DNA of 64,000 bases from NCBI GenBank assembly GCA_018292915.2, contig JACVVK020000037.1, forward strand, positions 1,105,001 to 1,169,000, given 5' to 3'. The DNA is from Batillaria attramentaria. Lineage: Eukaryota; Mollusca; Gastropoda; Batillariidae. The position numbers and the translations under genes are program-made. Of this stretch, positions 11,187-21,135 are shown piece after piece (position 1 is the first letter of the stretch; the number at the start of each line of letters is the position of its first letter). Under the pieces are notes generated by a model. That model did not search any database. It saw nothing but the letters and a program-made list of their open reading frames with translations, and was not told the DNA's origin.

Positions 11187-11456
11187 CACCATCTAGCTAT
11201 AATTCTATTCACAAAGAGCCCGGCAAGGCTGCTTACTGGGACATCAGTCGCCATAATTCAAGGAAATGTTCTCAAGTATCGACATGTCACGCGTTTGCAA
11301 AATATCAGCAGCTTTCAAACTTGAAACACGACTTTAAAAAAAAAAAAAATACTTAACTTGCAAACGATAACATTGTCATTTGTTTTGAAATTCTTTTACG
11401 CCGGTATTTCATTATAACTACAAATTTTAGGTTTGCTTATGGCTCTTGAACGCACT

Positions 11457-11520
<64 letters not shown>

Positions 11521-11933
11521 CCAGCCATGGAAGTTACCGGCTTTTGCTGTCATGCTGACAGTGGTGTTGGTGACGTTCACACCCACTGTGGCAGCTAACA
11601 AGGAACCGTAAGAATATTCAGGCCTTTTTTTTTCTCCTAAATTTGTCTGAGAAGCAAGACATCGGGACACTTACTTTCGTCCGTCGTTTTATTTCCGTGA
11701 ACAAGCAATCAGAGCTGACTGGATAATATCAGTAGGCGATGTTGGTTCTATATATACCACGTATTAAGTGGTAAACGTACATAAACGGTCATAGCACTCT
11801 TCATCTTTTTTGACTCCTCCGCGGCATATAAGCACGTCCTCGACTTCACTAGCCGCGAAATAGTCTTTGTTGCTTGCGCGGCGTTAAGCCCTGAATACCT
11901 AACTCCTCGACTTCACAGAGGGATTTCAATCTG

Positions 11934-11969
<36 letters not shown>

Positions 11970-13108
11970 TGTGTGTGTGTGTGTGTGGTGTTCTTGATGG
12001 ACCTTTTAAGTTATCATGCAAACATCCTGACCACATCAGAATAGTAAAAATTGTCGAGTGCGGGCAAGTGTCCCTTCATTAGGTAAAAATCTTACAAATA
12101 TCCTAGAATCAATTAATTTCTACCAAGTACGTTTGAGGTTGTGCATCAGAGGCCTCACACAAAAAATCATAATTGATTCAATCAAATTCAGTTTAGTTTA
12201 ATAGGACTGATGCACATGCATGATACACATATTTTGTCTCTTGTCTCTTAAAATTCCTCGAACACGAGAACAGCTTCACCTCCTACTGATTTCCGCCAGC
12301 TGTGCTTCAGGTTTCGGACATTTCACCGTTAAAGGAATCTTAGTTTCACTTGTAACACTACCCTCACCGCCACACAGGCCTTACTCTTTCCTTGTCAGTT
12401 TGTGACTTACACGTATCATCCAAATCATCGTAACTTTCGCCAGACCCTGCCTCGCTAACTATGTCTATAAGCACCTATATGGCGGCTTCAGCAACCGTCA
12501 ATATTTACATTCTCTGCAACGCACAGACGACAAAAAACATCCAGATCTATCAATCAAAGCCGTTACAAGACCGTTACTCTTGTCTGCTTCTCGGATACAA
12601 AACCGAAAGAAGGGCCAAAAACGTGGGATACTCATGCGCGGTACGATATTTTCAGCTGAAGTACGTTTGTGTGGAATCTTTCATTCGGGCCGAGTGTCGG
12701 GGATTCTCTACGGGTGTTTCGCTCTCGCCGTCTGCTGTGGATATTTCCAGACCCTTATAAACAATGTAGACTATGAATAACTTGATTTACCGGCGCTATT
12801 TGTTCATCTGATCCCATAAATACGCGTCTTGCAGAGACAGTGCCTATGTTGCTACAAAGGAGGTCAAACCAAGCACACGAGATGTTGCCGTGGCCCCGTC
12901 TGATCCTGGACAGTACAAGATTGGTAACTACAACACTTTCATTGTCAGACTTCCTGGCGTAATGCACATATTGTTTAACCTCTTTCGCTGCCAGACGCCC
13001 GGTGTAACTCCCCGGAATGTCCCCCGCCTTGACTCCCCCCCCCCCCCAACCCCGTGCCGGTCGTATTCCACGCCACCCCACAGCCATTCGGCACCAGAGG
13101 GTATTATT

Positions 13109-13176
<68 letters not shown>

Positions 13177-13286
13177 GCGTGTTGACACAGAGAGAGAGAG
13201 AGAGAGAGAGAGATGGATTTTCTAGAAATAAACTATTGGGGGCTATTTGTAAACCACATTTTCAGACCCGCGTGTTGACACAGAGA

Positions 13287-13319
<33 letters not shown>

Positions 13320-13895
13320 ACGGTGTTTTTTTTTATTCAGGATAGAGCATTTAGGCATTGCTGCTTATCTTACATGCTGTCCTGCTATTCTACATTAAAG
13401 GGTATTGAGAAAAAAAATCAAAACAAACAAACAAACAATAAAAAAAAAGTTTAAAAAAAAAGTATACACTATCTAGGGGAAATACAGGAGAGAAAAATAC
13501 ACACGATAAAACAAATCAAAACATACGTGGCATGTGCTGATGATACTGGCTGTATGCCAAGTAAGAAATTTACAGTCGTCTCTAATATTGCAAAACATGT
13601 ATGTAACACATTTCTATATATATCGTCAGATAAGCGTATCGTGTAGAATTTGTTTGAAGTTTATGAATTTGGAAACGTTTTGGATACTCAGTGGTAAAGA
13701 GTTCCACATGGATGCTACTTTTATATATATATCAACCCTTGGACGAGGCACTGGGAGCAGACTGTTCCTTGTGTTATGTTGTTTATCATGTTCGAAATTA
13801 AATAGTTGATGAAGATATGTTGGGGCTTTGTAGTAAACAATTCTGTGCATCAGAAAGCATTTGTTAAACTCCAGATGCTGTTTAAGAGGTAGAAG

Positions 13896-13950
<55 letters not shown>

Positions 13951-16900
13951 TTTTCTAGAAATAAACTGTTGGGGGCTAGGTATAAACCACATTTAATGAT
14001 TTCTTTTGAATTATTACTTTTGACGTCCAAAGCTATTGTGTTGTTTTCACTACGGACCTAAATGTGACTGCCAGGCGTGCCAAGAGCACAAATCGGGCCA
14101 AGACAAACATAGGTAAACACGCGTCTTAAAGACACATTATACTGCAGGTTTTCAAAGCCGACAGACCGACTCACACTAATAACGGCGACAAGAACATGAC
14201 ATTTAGATGTGTGCAAAATATGATCCATTTTGAAGGTGTCGTTGGTAAGATATGAGCCTAAACGTGAGCCCAAACATGCGGCTGCCGCCCACTTCACTTG
14301 CAAGTGAAGTGACGCGATTGTATGAAACAGACTATAGATATTGCCAAGTGGCCGTGTACAGCCGAATACAACGCACGTGGTCGCCGGCGACATGACAAGT
14401 TAACAAACCTCTCAAACACACTCCGGGGAGCCGGGGTGGTCGAATGGTAGAGCGTTGGACTTCTAATGCACGAGTCGTCAGTTCGATCCCGGCTGGGGCC
14501 AAATATTTATGCTGGCTTTTTCATCGTTGCCCCGTCTTTGATATCACCCTATGTGGTGGAAAAGGACGTTAACCCCCAAACACCCACCCACCCTTACATA
14601 CACGCAGAGAAACAAAACCTCCTGATAGCAAAGTGGATGTCAAACGAATTCTTGGAACAAACATACAAACAGACGAACAAACACACAAAACACAAATCAA
14701 GAGAGACAAACAAATAAACACACAGATGACCCCAAAACGCACACTGCAATGAAGACTAGACTTCCTGGCATCGCATACAGATTGTTTAAAACTTACACTG
14801 TTAACTTGCGACACGCACTGCCAGTTGCAGCTGCCAAGAGAAGTGGGAACGATATTACTGCTAGACTCCATACCGTCACACGATTGGCAGGGACAGTTTG
14901 TCCGGAGTGGTGTGTGTGATTTGAGTTAACGATAAGGTGGAGACACATTATTCTAGCTTGAAAATTCTTTTCTCCTGCACAGTGTGTCGTTGTGAGAGTC
15001 TGAAACGCTTATCTTTAAAATCTTCAGCCATAAAGAACATTCAGTACTAGAGCCCAGTTGAAATGTTGTAAACCGCACCCTTTTAATCTGACAGGTGTCT
15101 AAGGTATTTTTACAATTAGCATATGAACAGTTGTTATAACCTCTGCAGATTCAGCAGTCATGTTTGTATAAGACGATTGAACCAAAAGACAAACTGGGTA
15201 AATGATCTGTTTACAGAATACACCGGTTACACCAGCGACGTAGCGCATCCAGACTACTTCCCGGGCTTAGACTACGGCCTCATGGGTTACGACAGCCTAA
15301 AGGGGTTTCCCCTCAGTATAGGTCACGACCCTGGCTTCACCCGCCCCATCTTCACTGGCGACTACAGCGGTAATCCCACAACGGCTGACGGTCTGTGGTT
15401 TCTCCCTAAAGGTGTGGCCGCTGTTCCCGACGTGTCGTGCATCACCTCCTTTACTTCCGAGGTGATCAAGTCATCCCGTGAATTTTCCAGGTCGATGCAA
15501 GCCAGCGCGAGCGTCAGTGGGGGTGGATGGGGAGTTTCTTTTTCGGCGAGCGTCGGTTACCAGGAAGCTTCGTCTTCAGTTTCCTCGGGTGAATACGTCC
15601 TGATCATCTCCAAAGCCAAATGCCACTACTATTTCATGAAACTGTTACCGGACTACGCACCCCCGTTCCATTCGATATTTGTCAAGTGGGTCGTCAAACT
15701 CAATAATTCGAACGATGAAAATGACTTCATTGACTTCTTCGACAAGTTCGGTACACACTTTGTAAACGAAGTGACGTTTGGAGCTTCATTCACGTACGAA
15801 CATAAGATGAGCAGCTCTAACTACGAAACGATGTCGTCAAGTGGATTTGACGTCGCCGTGGCCGCCAGCTACTCGGGCTTGTTTGTCAGTGCCAGTGGCG
15901 AAGTGAGTTACAGCGAAGAGCAAAAAGAAGCCGCCGCTGAGTTCAACAGCAAAGTTACGACAAAGACCATCAGCATCGGATCTCCTCCCCCTGAAAATGG
16001 TGACGCTTTGACCTGGGCCTCCACCGTAAAGCAGAATCCCTTGCCCGTCCGTTACGACCTCACCTCCATAGAGGAACTCTTCTCAGAAACCTTCATGGGT
16101 CCTGGCAGCGCAGTGGGCACTCTCAGAATCGACTACAGGAAGATCAAGACTATGATCACGGCCACCAAGAGACTGTACTGCAAAAGACTGCAAAGTCAAG
16201 GAATGGTCATCGACTGCAGCGACTACAACTCTGACCTAACCCTGGAGAAAACGAAACTGGGGGGAACGTCCAAATCCTACACTGGGGTCAAGACCTTCAG
16301 CGATTGTATCGACCTCTGCTACGATCTGACCAAGTGCGACGCTGTGGACTTCTGTACCAAATGTTCCAGTTCAGACAGCGACTATCGCGTGTGTCGGGTG
16401 TACATGGCACCTGGAGTGAGTTCAGGCACTTCTGACGACAAATGGGCATCAGTCATCCGTCTGCCTAATCTCGTAGAGCCAATCGTTCTCAAAGGAACAA
16501 GCGTCAATGGAGTGAAAAGAGCTTTGTCCTCCGACAGCCCTGTTACGAACATCGGCAGCTGTTCTGCTAAATGTGAAGCTGACGAGTTCTGCGTGGCCTT
16601 CACTTTCTGCAAGTGTCCAGATATGAAGCATCAGTGCACGTTATACTCGGACTCTGTCTACTCCCTGACGCCGTCAACGGACTCTACCTTGTACTTCGTC
16701 TCTGTCACCGGCTGTGGGAGTACTGCTGACTGTAGATCGCCCGGCGCTGTCTGCATGGGTGGCAAATGTAAGGGTTTTGCTTTTAGCGTCTGTATGGATG
16801 GCAGATGTAAGGGTTTTGCTTTTAGCGTCTGTATGGACGGCAGATGTAAGGGTTTTGCTTTTAACGTCTGTATGGATGGCAGATGTAAGAGTTTTGCTTT

Positions 16901-18038
16901 TAGCTTCCCTAAGATCAACGCTCAAAATTGCCCAAAATATGGCCTGGCCGACTGGGCGAATGTTTCGGAAATTCTTTTTTTGCGAAGCATTTTCAATTTG
17001 CGCAATGATGGCTGGTAACAATTCCTTTGTTAAGTAGTCAGACTTTTACTGAATGGGGTTATTTCCCTTACGCTGTATCAGGATCAGTTCATAGAAACAG
17101 TCAACACTCAACAAAACAGTTTTATAACAATGGTAACTCTCGTTTAATTTCTTGATATTTTGTTCCCGGATGTGATGTACACTTCGATTACTCACCCTAA
17201 TCAGCTCACTCTTTTCTATAGTTTTGTTTTTATTTGTTTTGATTTGTTTGGTTTTCTTTGTGTTTGGATCAGAAAATCTAAGGTCACGTTCCCATACAAG
17301 CACAGTTCTTAGCTGTCTACTGCACGGTCCAAAGTCTTGTTCTTCACAGTGCAATAGTAATGAGGCAGCGCAGGAGTCTACTTTGTCTGTTTCTTTGTTC
17401 GTTTATTTATTTGTTCCTCTCTTTCTTTATCTGCAAACTGTTTAGATTGTGGTTGTAGTGGTGGTAATGGTGTGTGTGTGTGTGTGTGTGTGGTTTATTT
17501 AGGTATATTTTCTGGTTTTGCACCGCTTTACTGTCAACTGAAGGGGATCCCATTATCCAGATAGAAACTAGATTTAACTAGAGAGGCAGTGGCCTCCATG
17601 GCTCCCTTGTGACATGGGCCACGGTCATTCAAAAGAGTATGTTTGTAAAAAAAAATCTTATCAATATCTATCATCAAGCCAAGTAAGGTGTCTCTGGTGT
17701 TTGTTAGTTCCTGGCAATATTACAGTTTTCCCCAAAACTGTATGGGCTTGACTTTGGGTCAAGGTCATTCAAATCGAATACATGTATATCTGTAAAGTTC
17801 TTATCAATGTCTAGCATCATGCAAAGTTTAAAATCTCTGGTGTTTGTAGATTCCAAGAAAATGCCATTGTAAAATTTTCAAACAGACCGCGTTTGTGACC
17901 TTGACTCAAGGTCATTCAAAATGATATATTTTGAAAGGTCTTATGGCTGTCTATCAGCATGCCAAGTTTGGTGCCTGTGCTGTTTGTAGATTCTGAGAAA
18001 ATGCCAATATTAAGGTTTCTATACATTTACTGCGGACG

Positions 18039-18117
<79 letters not shown>

Positions 18118-20962
18118 GCGACGGAGGGTTAGTACATAGACTCCCTTTGTTGCACAAGGGAGCAAAAAACTATGTTTTACTATTTTATTTTACACGTCGT
18201 GTTCGTGGCTAGTGGTCTGCCTTCCCGGTTTATTTACGCAGAGAAGGAACCGAACGACAGAGACCATCGGTAGAATAATAGATGACAACTTCCCGCATGA
18301 CCTTTTTCTGCAATTGGTCTACAACGGTGGCCCCGTAAAATGGTCTTTCTTAAAAGACCGAGACCGACCACCCCCTTGGTCGCTAAATGATAAGACGAGA
18401 AAGCCGCTGCACACCAGAAGGAGCCACTTCAAGCCACTATTACGCAAGGCGTTGCCCTTCGCGCTTGGCGCGAGGCTGCTGAAGATTGCGTAATAGTGGC
18501 TAGAAGTGGTCTAGTGGTCTGAAGTTTCCAAGCAAAAATGCGAGTTTTGCATGTGCTTCTAAGGGTTATTGTCGAAAAGCGTCGGCAACTACAAAACTAA
18601 ACGCTCTGTAACTGGTAATATTAAATGTTGTACGCGTGTCAGGTGTTCAGGAAGTGGCTCGGGGTAAGGCTGCAAAGCAAAGTACAACGGGATCGTCTGG
18701 ATACGCTTCACGCGCTGTCGACGGTAAACTTTTAACGACTTACAGTGACAACTCGTGCACCCACACCGCGACAAGAGACTACAATCCGTGGTGGTATGTG
18801 GACTTGGGCGATGTCTACATGATATATAGAGTGGCCATCACGAATCGTGGAGATTGCTGTGGTGAGAATGGTTTGCTTGTTTGTGCATTTGTTGGCACGC
18901 CAGGAACACGAGAGATGCGAGAATACACAACTATTGCCTAAATCGACACATGAGATAAGAAAACAGGAATGTCTATCAAAATAACATAGCTGTCACGGAG
19001 ACACGTATGGTAGTATGGGCGAATTCTTAATACATCGCTGTAAACATAACGTTATCACCATCTGTATAAATAATAGGAATTTGTTGTGGTTTACGATAGC
19101 TGATTTGCAAACAGTCACACAGGCATTCAAGGTATTTCTTCCGGCTGTGTTATACAGAATAACTTCTTACCTTCACTGTCACCATCATTGTCATTTTAGG
19201 ATGTCATGTTAAGATGTATCATAGCTGTGTGTATGTAACGTGTATGTGACGTCTATTTCATACATGTGTATGTAATGTGTAATGTTATGTATTTTTCATT
19301 TGTATCTCATGTGTATGCATTGCCACTATACTAGCTATTGTGAGGCGCCCAGGGGCCGTGGTCACGACGCGAACGCAAATTTCTTTGCGCAAATAGGTTG
19401 CGGATCGTAAGTTCGTACGTGGCTACGTGAAAACTATCTCTTCCGCTAGTTGGCCGGTCACGACGCGCACTTACTGGAAACGGTGTCACGTACGGGTTAT
19501 TTTTAGATAGGTGTGGGACCCCTGGGATTCCCACGGAAAACACCATCACGTGACCTGCACAAATTCTCCTTCCAGCGTGAAGAGTGAAAGAGTAGAGGGG
19601 GTGTGTTCACTACGCGTTCACTACAGAGTTTTTGATCGAGTCATGTTTATCTGCCATAGCGTCAGGTTAAATGCGTGGCATGTATGTGGAGAGTGTGATC
19701 AGGAGTGCATGCAGGTCGCATATAGACCGCTCCCTAGCAGTCTCTATCTCAACATTGGACCAGTAGAAGCATTTACTGCACGTACAAACCGTATGTAGCA
19801 GGCTCACTGGCAAGAAAACCAACGGAATAAACCTCAATCAAAGAACGAAAAACGAAAGAGAGGATAACAACAACATCAACAAAACTCTGCACATACATGC
19901 CACGCATTTAACCTGACTTGCTACGGCAGATAAACATGACTCGACCAAAACTCTGAATTCGGAACCCGCACATTTCGGGTCCACAACACGATGAATGAGA
20001 CCTGCATTGACAGGCATACGATCAAAACGGTGGTGGCTGATCAGTGAGGACTGACCGAGTGCGTTCAGCACTGAACTAGTCCGAAACACACACAACAAAT
20101 GTTAACCCACAAAAAGGAAACAAATCAACCCACGATGTGTATACGGCCGGTCATACAGGCCTTTGCATTGCAGGGTGCGTAGTGAACTGAACGCGCCCCC
20201 TCTACACGGGTACCTCAAGTCGTCCTACAGCAGATCGCACAATTCCTGCAGGTCTCTCCTCCTAAATCTAAACCTTTGAAGCATGTCCACATCGTCGTAC
20301 GAGTCAAAAGGGTTAGTACGATCGCGGAACACCCTTTCCCGTCGCAATGCTCTTCTCATTTGCAGTTGGTAAATCAAGCGGGCCGCCATTTTTCAGATTT
20401 ACGCAAAGACTACGGCACCTTTCCGACACCCTCCTAGGTGGTGTACAATGCGCAAGGGTTTACGAGCGGCCGTAACTCTGCGCAAACGTCATGACCACCC
20501 AATTTTATCACAAATCGTAAGTTACGGACCTTCGCGTGCGTAAATCGGTGGCGGAAAAGTTACGAACGCGTCGTGACCACGGCCCCAGAGCTCCAGCAGG
20601 AGGTCGGGCGCCAGACAAATCCTCATTATGATTATCATTATTATTAATTAAGAATTGGAAAGTAAGACATTGTGTTAATACATAGACGAAAGGGGTTAGA
20701 TGCTGTGATCACAGTTGTAAGCATTGTCTGTTGTCTTCGCTAAGCCGAGAGAGTGAACGGCGCCGCTGTCGAGGTGTTTGAACATAATCCCGAGACCCAC
20801 TCAAGCAACCCACAGGCCTGTTGGACTGTTGGAACCATTGCACCTGGTATGACTCAAACTGAGGCCTGCACGGCTCCTCGTATCGGGCGCTACGTACGAA
20901 TTAAGAGGAGCGGTGAAATACTAACTTTGTGTGAAGTCCAAGTTTGGGGACTGTTGGTATGA
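11038..20962 (+). CDS. gene 1: secreted MACPF - PAN - F-type lectin protein (full gene model)
   Basis: The model has seven coding exons: 11038-11106, 11525-11607, 12835-12923, 14825-14915, 15173-16884 (alternative ends 16767, 16806, 16845), 18643-18861 and 20745-20962. Junction phases are 0, 2, 1, 2, 1 and 1, and the total is divisible by three, giving about 826 residues from the first Met. Domain order is signal peptide, short linker, MACPF, two PAN/Apple-like segments, Cys-rich repeat and F-type lectin domain. MACPF proteins form membrane pores. F-type lectins bind fucosylated glycans. Secretion and glycan-directed attack are inferences. The closest known architecture I recall is gastropod egg and immune MACPF proteins linked to lectin chains. 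The gene may be compromised at the exon 6 donor. Confidence 0.8.
11120..11184 (+). repeat. (CA)n microsatellite in gene 1 intron 2
   Basis: Starts 14 bp after the exon 2 donor. The orthologous tract in gene 2 is 44801-44873. Confidence 0.98.
11461..11519 (+). repeat. (GT)n microsatellite abutting the exon 3 acceptor
   Basis: The GT tract runs to within 5 bp of the acceptor TTCCAG (ending at 11524), so it occupies the usual polypyrimidine-tract position. Gene 2 has the same arrangement (45138-45200). Confidence 0.95.
11525..11607 (+). CDS. gene 1 exon 3: signal-peptide hydrophobic core
   Basis: Acceptor TTCCAG|CCA and donor CC|GTAAGA. In the frame set by exon 2 it encodes a basic PWK followed by a hydrophobic run (VMLTVVLVTFTPTVAA) with a likely cleavage site after Ala-Ala. 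A second ATG in good Kozak context at 11527 opens a 23-codon frame that stops within the exon and is not the protein frame. Gene 2 has Ile at the internal Met, which excludes this exon as the start. Length 83 nt, identical in gene 2. Confidence 0.75.
11608..12834 (+). other. gene 1 intron 3
   Basis: Contains a (GTGC)n-(TG)n tract (about 11936-11988). It also has the empty sites (12258-12272 and about 12480) of two retroposon insertions present in gene 2. No exon is seen. Confidence 0.6.
12835..12923 (+). CDS. gene 1 exon 4: N-terminal linker
   Basis: Acceptor CTTGCAG|AGACAG and donor ATTG|GTAACT. It encodes a polar stretch ending in DPGQYKI. Its 89-nt length and phases (2 to 1) match gene 2 exactly while the residues diverge, as expected for a real exon under weak constraint. 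Confidence 0.65.
13626..13870 (-). pseudogene. LINE reverse-transcriptase C-terminal remnant (weak)
   Basis: The minus-strand translation contains FNFEHDKQHNTRNSLLPVPRP and VASMWNSLPLSIQNVSKF in part, a pattern common at the C-terminus of CR1/Jockey-type ORF2 proteins. It is short and has no RT core. Confidence 0.5.
14425..14593 (+). mobile_element. tRNA-derived SINE (family 1) in intron 4
   Basis: Full head (GGGGAGCCGGGGTGGTCG, GTTCGATCCCGGC), body and CACCCACCCACC tail. It has the same orientation as the gene. Confidence 0.9.
14825..14915 (+). CDS. gene 1 exon 5: start of mature domain
   Basis: Acceptor CACTGCCAG|TT. The proposed donor is GT|GTGATT; a GT one codon earlier would create a stop across the junction. 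It encodes AAAKRSGNDITARLHTVTR, conserved in gene 2. This exon is required to convert phase 1 (exon 4) to phase 2 (exon 6). Gene 2 has 18 extra in-frame nt at the 3' end. The donor choice is an inference. Confidence 0.6.
15173..16884 (+). CDS. gene 1 exon 6: MACPF and PAN-like domains
   Basis: The open frame runs to a stop at 17018. The acceptor is ATAAG|ACG at 15172; CTCTGCAG at 15148 is an in-frame alternative without a gene 2 counterpart. The MACPF domain covers roughly the first 350 residues, with a signature-like DKFGTHFVNEVTFGA at 15741-15785: F replaces the usual Y/W and GA the usual GG. Gly/Ser-rich amphipathic stretches that could form transmembrane hairpins flank it (SMQASASVSGGGWGVSF). 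Two Cys-rich PAN/Apple-like segments follow (DCIDLCYDLTKCDAVDFC and CSAKCEADEFCVAF), then a GCGSTADCRSPGAVC module and four 13-residue repeats. Possible donors are listed separately. Without splicing, the protein would end at 17018 and lack the lectin domain. Confidence 0.9.
16753..16907 (+). repeat. 39-nt (13-residue) in-frame tandem repeat, four copies, with alternative donors
   Basis: The unit encodes (V)CMDGRCKGFAFS. Each copy contains a T|GTAAG site in phase 1, at 16767/8, 16806/7, 16845/6 and 16884/5. Gene 2 has one copy. The downstream position homologous to gene 2's GTAAG donor (50858) reads CTAAG here (16909). Confidence 0.9.
17019..17580 (+). other. gene 1 intron 6, 5' part (or 3' UTR of a read-through transcript)
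   Basis: Homologous to about 51370-51900 in unit B. A short (TG)n lies at 17472-17491. No exon is recognised, and I see no clear polyadenylation signal near the stop at 17018. Confidence 0.5.
17580..18170 (+). mobile_element. dispersed repeat with internal ~120-bp subunits and AAGGTCA motifs
   Basis: Several subunits of the pattern AAGGTCATTCAAA ... TTTGTAGATTC ... AGAAAATGCCAAT recur in tandem. Related copies are at 28995-29690 (inverted) and 39528-39667. TCAAGGTCA occurs at 17759-17767 and 17906-17914. It ends in (CA)n-(CG)n at 18041-18120. The class is unknown. Confidence 0.65.
18041..18120 (+). repeat. (CA)n-(CG)n microsatellite
   Basis: A CA tract followed by a CG tract at the end of the dispersed repeat. 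Confidence 0.98.
18643..18861 (+). CDS. gene 1 exon 7: F-type lectin domain, first half
   Basis: Acceptor GTGTCAG|GT and donor TGTG|GTGAGA, phase 1 at both ends, 219 nt as in gene 2. It encodes the jelly-roll start (AAKQST...ASRAVDG), the CTHT and NPWWYVDLGD blocks, and RVAITNRGDCC. The sugar-binding motif of this family is H-x26-R-x-D-x4-R/K. Here the spacing from His to Arg is one residue longer, and the motif is completed by the first residues of exon 8. Confidence 0.9.
19195..20640 (+). mobile_element. LINE 3' tail (CR1/L2-like), interrupted
   Basis: AGGATGTCATGTTAAGATG ... GAGGCGCCCAG continues after the inserted transposon as CAGAGCTCCAGCAGGAGG ... GGGCGCC and an ATT-rich end. An uninterrupted relative is at 46588-46816. 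Confidence 0.75.
19352..20585 (-). mobile_element. Harbinger-type DNA transposon, internally deleted, CAG target duplication
   Basis: Ends are GGGCCGTGGTCACGACGCG and its inverse (GTCGTGACCACGGCCC). The host LINE sequence GCGCCCAGAGCTCC is split with CAG duplicated. On the minus strand about 20395-20150 encodes MAARLIYQLQMRRALRRER followed by NPFDSYDD and RFRFRRRDLQELCDLL, typical of HARBI1-like transposase N-termini, with an in-frame stop soon after. The catalytic domain is missing. An internal inverted repeat (about 19610-19690 versus 19889-19960) is present. Confidence 0.8.
20745..20962 (+). CDS. gene 1 exon 8: F-type lectin domain, second half and stop
   Basis: Acceptor TCTTCGCTAAG|CC in phase 1, stop TGA at 20960-20962. 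It begins with the residues completing R-x-D-x4-R, then VNGAAVEVFEHNP, two Cys, a basic RYVRIKRSG strand and a CEVQVWG end typical of the family. The ATG at 20849 is internal and not a start. Confidence 0.9.
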
Positions 20963-21000
20963 AGTAATAATGATACGAAAAAAAAAAAATGACTGCAGTC

Positions 21001-21006
21001 AATAAA
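21001..21006 (+). terminator. polyadenylation signal of gene 1
   Basis: AATAAA lies 39 bp after the stop and is conserved in gene 2 at 54125-54130 within GCAGTCAATAAAAACAAGA. Confidence 0.75.
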
Positions 21007-21072
21007 AACAAGACGGCGTAACGGCGCAGTATATTTCAGTTTGTTGAGACGCAAGTCGTGTTTCATTCTCGG

Positions 21073-21073
21073 T

Positions 21074-21134
<61 letters not shown>
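21073..21134 (+). repeat. (GA)n followed by (ACAG)n
   Basis: Simple repeats just after the end of unit A homology (about 21095). Confidence 0.95.

Positions 21135-21135
<1 letters not shown>

Larger units (their letters stand above)
12924..14824 (+). other. gene 1 intron 4
   Basis: Holds (GT)n at 13111-13184, (GA)n at 13190-13213, (GAT)n at about 13287-13318, an A-rich stretch at about 13409-13462, (GA)n at 13898-13946 and a SINE at 14425-14593. About 13620-13870, read on the minus strand, resembles a decayed LINE C-terminal segment (HQLFNFEHDKQHNTRNSLL), frame-broken. Confidence 0.5.
18862..20744 (+). other. gene 1 intron 7
   Basis: Holds a LINE 3' tail interrupted by a Harbinger-type element (19195-20640). 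The flanks match gene 2 intron 7, which instead contains a minisatellite. Confidence 0.75.

Noticed and set aside
11115..11356. Open frames of repeated Thr-His or Val-Cys residues
   Set aside because: They are translations of (CA)n and (GT)n microsatellites, as are similar frames at 5431, 13017, 22717, 28968, 45023, 47539 and elsewhere.
11527..11598. ATG in good Kozak context in exon 3 as the translation start
   Set aside because: Its frame stops after 23 codons. The frame that joins exons 2 and 4 with matching phases and encodes a signal core is different.
12461..12780. Open frames in gene 1 intron 3 as an extra exon
   Set aside because: The matching gene 2 sequence is interrupted by retroposons and frameshifts, and no phase-compatible splice sites are needed there.
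14910..14915. GTGTGT at 14910 as the exon 5 donor
   Set aside because: It has the right phase but would create a TGA across the junction in both genes. The GTGATT site at 14916 avoids this.
16658..17021. Minus-strand frames opposite gene 1 exon 6
   Set aside because: They are shadows of the 39-nt repeat in the coding exon, and no independent domain is seen.
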